Source of the DNA: Ulota crispa
Lineage: Eukaryota > Streptophyta > Bryopsida > Orthotrichales > Orthotrichaceae
Assembly (NCBI GenBank): GCA_963920765.1
Contig: OY987243.1
Location: 12,648,001 to 12,712,000, forward strand
DNA length: 64,000 bases
Direction of reading: 5' to 3'
Shown here: positions 61,640-64,000 of the stretch, piece after piece
How positions within the stretch are numbered: the stretch's first letter is position 1
Layout: the number at the start of each line of letters is the position of its first letter
The notes under the pieces: generated by a model
Databases searched by the model: none
What the model was told of the DNA's origin: nothing
Seen by the model: the letters and a program-made list of their open reading frames with translations, nothing else
Program-made: the position numbers and the translations under genes

Positions 61640-62200
61640 TGCTTATTGCAAACGAGGTTTAAGTCACTGCAAAATGGCGCCACAGCATCAATATCAGTCG
61701 AGAAGAGACCATCTCATGAGATAGAATCTGAGCTGTGTCGCCGACTAACTCCATCATTCTCTATATTAGCGATGGCGAAAACAGAACGAAGCCAATCTTT
61801 TGGAGGAATAGCTGTATACGAGGTTTAAGCTGGGCTTGGGTGGAATCACATTGCAGAAAAATCACTCTCTCACTGCAAAATTGCATCCCAGAACGAGGAG
61901 TTCAAAAAAAAGCGGCACCTCAGATTTTGAATTCCAGAAACCGACTGACTCCATCATTCTCTATACTAGCGATGGCGAAAACGGGACGAAGCCAATCCTT
62001 TTGAATAATAGCTGCATACGAGGTTTCACCTGGGCTTCTAGCATGCTCGGTTTTAGTCACATTGCTGAAAAATCACTCTCTTGCTCACTCGACCCGCTGC
62101 AAAATGGCACCCCCGAGCGAGGAGTTCAAAAAAAGCGGCACCTTTAGGAATGTATTTTGAATTCCAGAAACCGACTGACTCCATCACGCCATAGCGAAGG
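61640..62200. repeat. Tandem repeats of about 200-230 bp upstream of kinesin-12
   Basis: The phrase CCGACTNACTCCATCA, mostly followed by TTCTCTATAxTAGCGATGGC, begins at about 61740, 61942 and 62172. Between them CGAGGTTT, TCACATTGC, AAAAATCACTCTCT, CTGCAAAATTGC/CTGCAAAATGGC and GAACGAGGAGTTCAAAAAAA recur. A partial unit lies at about 61645-61690. The array starts roughly 100 bp upstream of the start codon. Confidence 0.7.
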
Positions 62201-63225
62201 CAAAAGTCATCGTTTTGCACTGACAACTACGAGCTAGTGGCGCTGGCAACAATTCCACTCTAACCTACGCCGTTTCGATCCATCAACCACCATCGTCATG
62301 TCCAACGCTTCGACCGATCATCGAATACACACTACAATCATCCTTGAAAAACCACGACATGTTCTAGAGTCTCGGAACCTCCCATGATTCCTTTACTAGA
62401 ACAGACATGGCGTTCATTCTAACTGTGCCGAGCACAACACTCAACCAGCACGCAACGAAGAGAACAATGGCCAAGCTAGCTAGATCGTCTGAGTGATGGG
62501 ACAAATGAGTTTGCGTGAGTGTGTACTCGGAGTAGTAGAATGGGGAGTTAGGATTGGAGTTGAAGCAAAACAGCAAAACTCACCTTCAAGCGCAAGAAAC
62601 ACCGCACGTGGACCATTCAAACCCAAGCAGTGGGGGCGTGAGTGCAGCTAAAACTACGCAACAAGCATTGCCAAATTTGTAATCCACAGTGGTGTCTGTG
62701 CATGCCCACAACATACTGTAGTCACAGCACAGCTAGTGACGACTGCAGCAGGTATGGGAGTGGAGTCCCACCGCCGAAGATTCTGTGTCTGCAGCACAGC
62801 AGACGATGTATCTAGCAGCAGCAGCATCAGCATCGATCATCCAGCACCTGTAGTAGCGGCCGTGGCAGAAAATTATAATTCGAGGGAGTGACAGTCTACC
62901 GTTGCCAAAGGTGTTGCAGAGTCCCCAACGGTTACTTCGACGAGGTGTCCAGTTCCCACGCGTGCCTGCAGCTCTGCTTCTGAGTTCTGAGTGATGCAGC
63001 GGTACTGTAGTACTGTTCTGTACAGTTTTACCATTACACTTGATCTCAACCCCAGATGGCTATGTTGGCTACGGAACTAGTCAATGCGATGGGGTACTTG
63101 GGCCTGGGCAATGAGCAGGGAGAGCCAAAAAAACCATTGAAAGTCAGCTGAATGACATGTCAAAATAACTGGCTGAAATTTGAATCAACTGGATAGAAAC
63201 CGGCTAGTTTTTTTGGAAATGTCTA
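62201..63225. other. Kinesin-12 upstream region, no recognisable gene
   Basis: This stretch contains a CAG/CAT-rich run at about 62813-62840 and CA-rich patches. Open frames here show no family resemblance. Confidence 0.4.
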
Positions 63226-63858
63226 TACAGGTAGTTTACCCTATTATCATTGGGCCTTACACAAAAAATCAATAAAAAAATAGTTATAATATATCAAATG
63301 ATATGGTTATGGTCTCATTTGAAAGATAATCAAATTAAGGTTTTGTATCAAGTTCCAAATTCCTAAATGAGTGGAGTATGAAATAGTTATTAAGGTTATA
63401 ATTAGGTAAGGTCAAGGTTCAACTAAAATTTGAAGTTGCCATATTATTACTTCCTTACCACTTCCTTAGAGATTTTCATTGTCATTCATGATAATATTTT
63501 GTCATTTTCATTTTTGAACTTCTTCTTCCTTTCCTTGACCTCTACGGTCATCCATAAGTGCTAACTTAGTTGACAATTTTCATTTATTTTTTATATTTTG
63601 CAACTAACATTGCTTTAGCTAAGGCGCGGGGGCAATAAATTGTATATCTAACTAAGGTCTTTATAGCTAATGCACTATATCTTTTGCAAATTTTGATCAA
63701 ATGGAACCAAAATTTCTCAAGTAGTAAAGGACTCTAAGGCCTTTCTTGCAATACTTGTAAAAATTTGGATGTGAAACTAAACTCTAAAAAACATGAATTT
63801 TTGAAGATAGAAAAGTGATAATAGGAGCAGAGTGATAATAGGGTAAACTACTTGTACT
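63226..63858. mobile_element. MITE-like element, family F (AGTTTACCCTATTATCA ends)
   Basis: Left GGTAGTTTACCCTATTATCA, right TGATAATAGGGTAAACTACTT, an inverted repeat of about 18-19 bp. It is roughly 630 bp, AT-rich and non-coding. From 63859 to 64000 nothing further is seen. Confidence 0.65.
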
Positions 63859-64000
63859 AAATAGTACTAAATTGTGCATTTAAATTGTCCTACACTAATT
63901 TCTTAACATTCCACACTTTATAAATAATTAGTGGTACATTACCAGTTATTCATTAAACTAGGAAAAAGTGACATTTTGGGATTTTTGGATTTTATGTTTT

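Overview
The window is nuclear DNA of a streptophyte, meaning a land plant or a close algal relative. A bryophyte-grade plant fits, but the species cannot be named from sequence alone. The evidence is spliced genes with GT-AG introns, plant-type proteins (phragmoplast kinesin-12, RABH/Rab6, UDP-sugar pyrophosphorylase-like, plant ADP/ATP carrier with N-terminal extension), AT-rich intergenic DNA and many short inverted-repeat elements. There are no bacterial operons, rRNA genes or CRISPR arrays.

Layout. 1-3366 (-): 5' part of a UDP-sugar pyrophosphorylase-like gene whose active-site motifs are altered; it runs off the left edge. 5541-8289 (-): PPPDE/DeSI-type deubiquitinase-like peptidase. 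10156-11857 (-): ADP/ATP carrier, copy A. 13918-15604 (-): complete RABH (Rab6) GTPase in seven exons. 15605-26015: about 10 kb without a recognisable gene, AT-rich and full of short inverted-repeat (MITE-like) elements. 26082-27783 (+): ADP/ATP carrier copy B, identical to copy A over 2,046 bp and inverted relative to it. 28939-32052 (-): small glyoxalase-fold protein whose introns are loaded with MITE-like elements. 32328-33145: an 818-bp fold-back palindrome. 35525-39906 (-): N6-methyl-AMP/adenosine deaminase-like enzyme in eleven exons with all catalytic motifs. 43671-43862 (+): possible small protein. 45102-47699 (+): DUF4057-like protein with four copies of a short motif, N-terminal exon not found. 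48225-61536 (-): complete kinesin-12 (POK/PAKRP-like) in 31 exons, 2,404 residues, with a recent in-frame 417-bp tandem duplication in the coiled coil. 61537-64000: its upstream region with roughly 200-bp tandem repeats and one more inverted-repeat element.

The genes are ordinary, functionally unrelated housekeeping and cytoskeletal genes: nucleotide-sugar and nucleotide metabolism, mitochondrial ATP export, Golgi traffic and cell-plate orientation. The most unusual structures are the exact inverted duplication of the carrier gene, the UDP-sugar pyrophosphorylase-like gene with a degraded active site but intact splicing frame, the recent internal duplication in the kinesin stalk, and several inverted-repeat element families, including one long hairpin. 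I found no convincing new multi-gene system. Exon joins were worked out by hand from splice consensus, reading phase and family resemblance, so edges may be off by a base or two.
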